A stretch of DNA of 6,128 nt from an uncultured Bacteroides sp. (GTDB lineage: Bacteria > Bacteroidota > Bacteroidia > Bacteroidales > Bacteroidaceae), in the NCBI GenBank assembly GCA_905197435.1, contig CAJJYX010000177.1, positions 1 to 6,128 on the forward strand, written 5' to 3'. The notes below the pieces were generated by a model. That model was not told the DNA's origin. It did no database searches and saw nothing but the letters and a program-made list of their open reading frames with translations. The translations under genes and the position numbers were made by a program. This document shows, one piece after another, positions 5,976-6,128 of the stretch (the stretch's first letter is position 1; every line of letters starts with the position of its first letter).

Positions 5976-6128
5976 TTACTTGTTCAAAGCAGTAGCTACG
6001 TCAACAGCACAAGCCACAGTACAACCTACCATCGGGTTGTTGCCGATACCCAGGAATCCCATCATTTCCACGTGAGCGGGAACTGATGAAGAACCGGCGA
6101 ACTGAGCGTCTGAGTGCATACGGCCCAT
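5976..6128 (-). CDS. GGGtGRT-family protein, C-terminal 50 residues only
   Basis: The leftward reading frame enters from the right edge and ends at the TAA at 5976-5978. The visible residues include GRMHSDAQFAGSSSVPAHVE, followed by MMGFLGIGNNPMVG and a small-residue end closing in ATALNK. I recognise this as the C-terminus of the GGGtGRT protein family (about 330 residues, function not known), whose naming motif lies upstream and outside the window. This identification rests on memory of the family's C-terminal sequence. The first visible codon happens to be ATG, but it is internal, since the conserved segment is already under way. The codons are mostly C/T-ending and uniform (GGT/GGC, GTA/GTT, AAC), and a strong terminator follows, which together suggest a well-expressed gene. 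It converges with the flavodoxin gene. Confidence 0.75.
   Translation of the reverse strand: MGRMHSDAQFAGSSSVPAHVEMMGFLGIGNNPMVGCTVACAVDVATALNK

Overview
The window looks like chromosomal DNA of a Bacteroides/Phocaeicola-type member of the Bacteroidota. The evidence is the Bacteroidota promoter signature (TAnnTTTG -7 boxes, one with a perfect TTTG 19 nt upstream), the lack of strong Shine-Dalgarno sites, and protein sequences that resemble Bacteroides homologues throughout. It is mostly ordinary core-genome content. I see no prophage, insertion sequence, CRISPR array or defence system.

Layout. Positions 1-123 form a divergent promoter region. One strong promoter fires leftward, probably into a serine tRNA gene of which only the first 11 bases are inside the window. 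The other fires rightward into mutS2 (124-2661). The L-serine ammonia-lyase gene sdaA (2693-3904) follows after 31 nt with no terminator between, so the two probably share a transcript that ends at a strong hairpin terminator (3950-3992). A second unit starts at a -7 box (4101-4108). It encodes an unusual short-chain dehydrogenase/reductase (4157-4993) and, 48 nt later, a flavodoxin-like protein with an N-terminal signal peptide (5042-5662). Positions 5663-5975 are non-coding and hold a 22-bp-period degenerate repeat with hairpin potential and a terminator for the leftward gene. That gene (5976 to the right edge) is the C-terminal 50 codons of a GGGtGRT-family protein of unknown function.

How the genes relate. 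MutS2 (ribosome-collision and/or anti-recombination ATPase with an Smr domain) and SdaA (serine to pyruvate plus ammonia) have no obvious functional tie, so the shared transcript may be only positional. The SDR and the exported flavodoxin are both redox proteins and may act in a common process, but nothing in the sequence names a substrate.

The least explained structures are the 22-bp-spaced repeat between the convergent genes, the direct repeats upstream of the SDR promoter, the nearly leaderless arrangement of mutS2, and the exported flavodoxin with a plausible internal cytosolic start.
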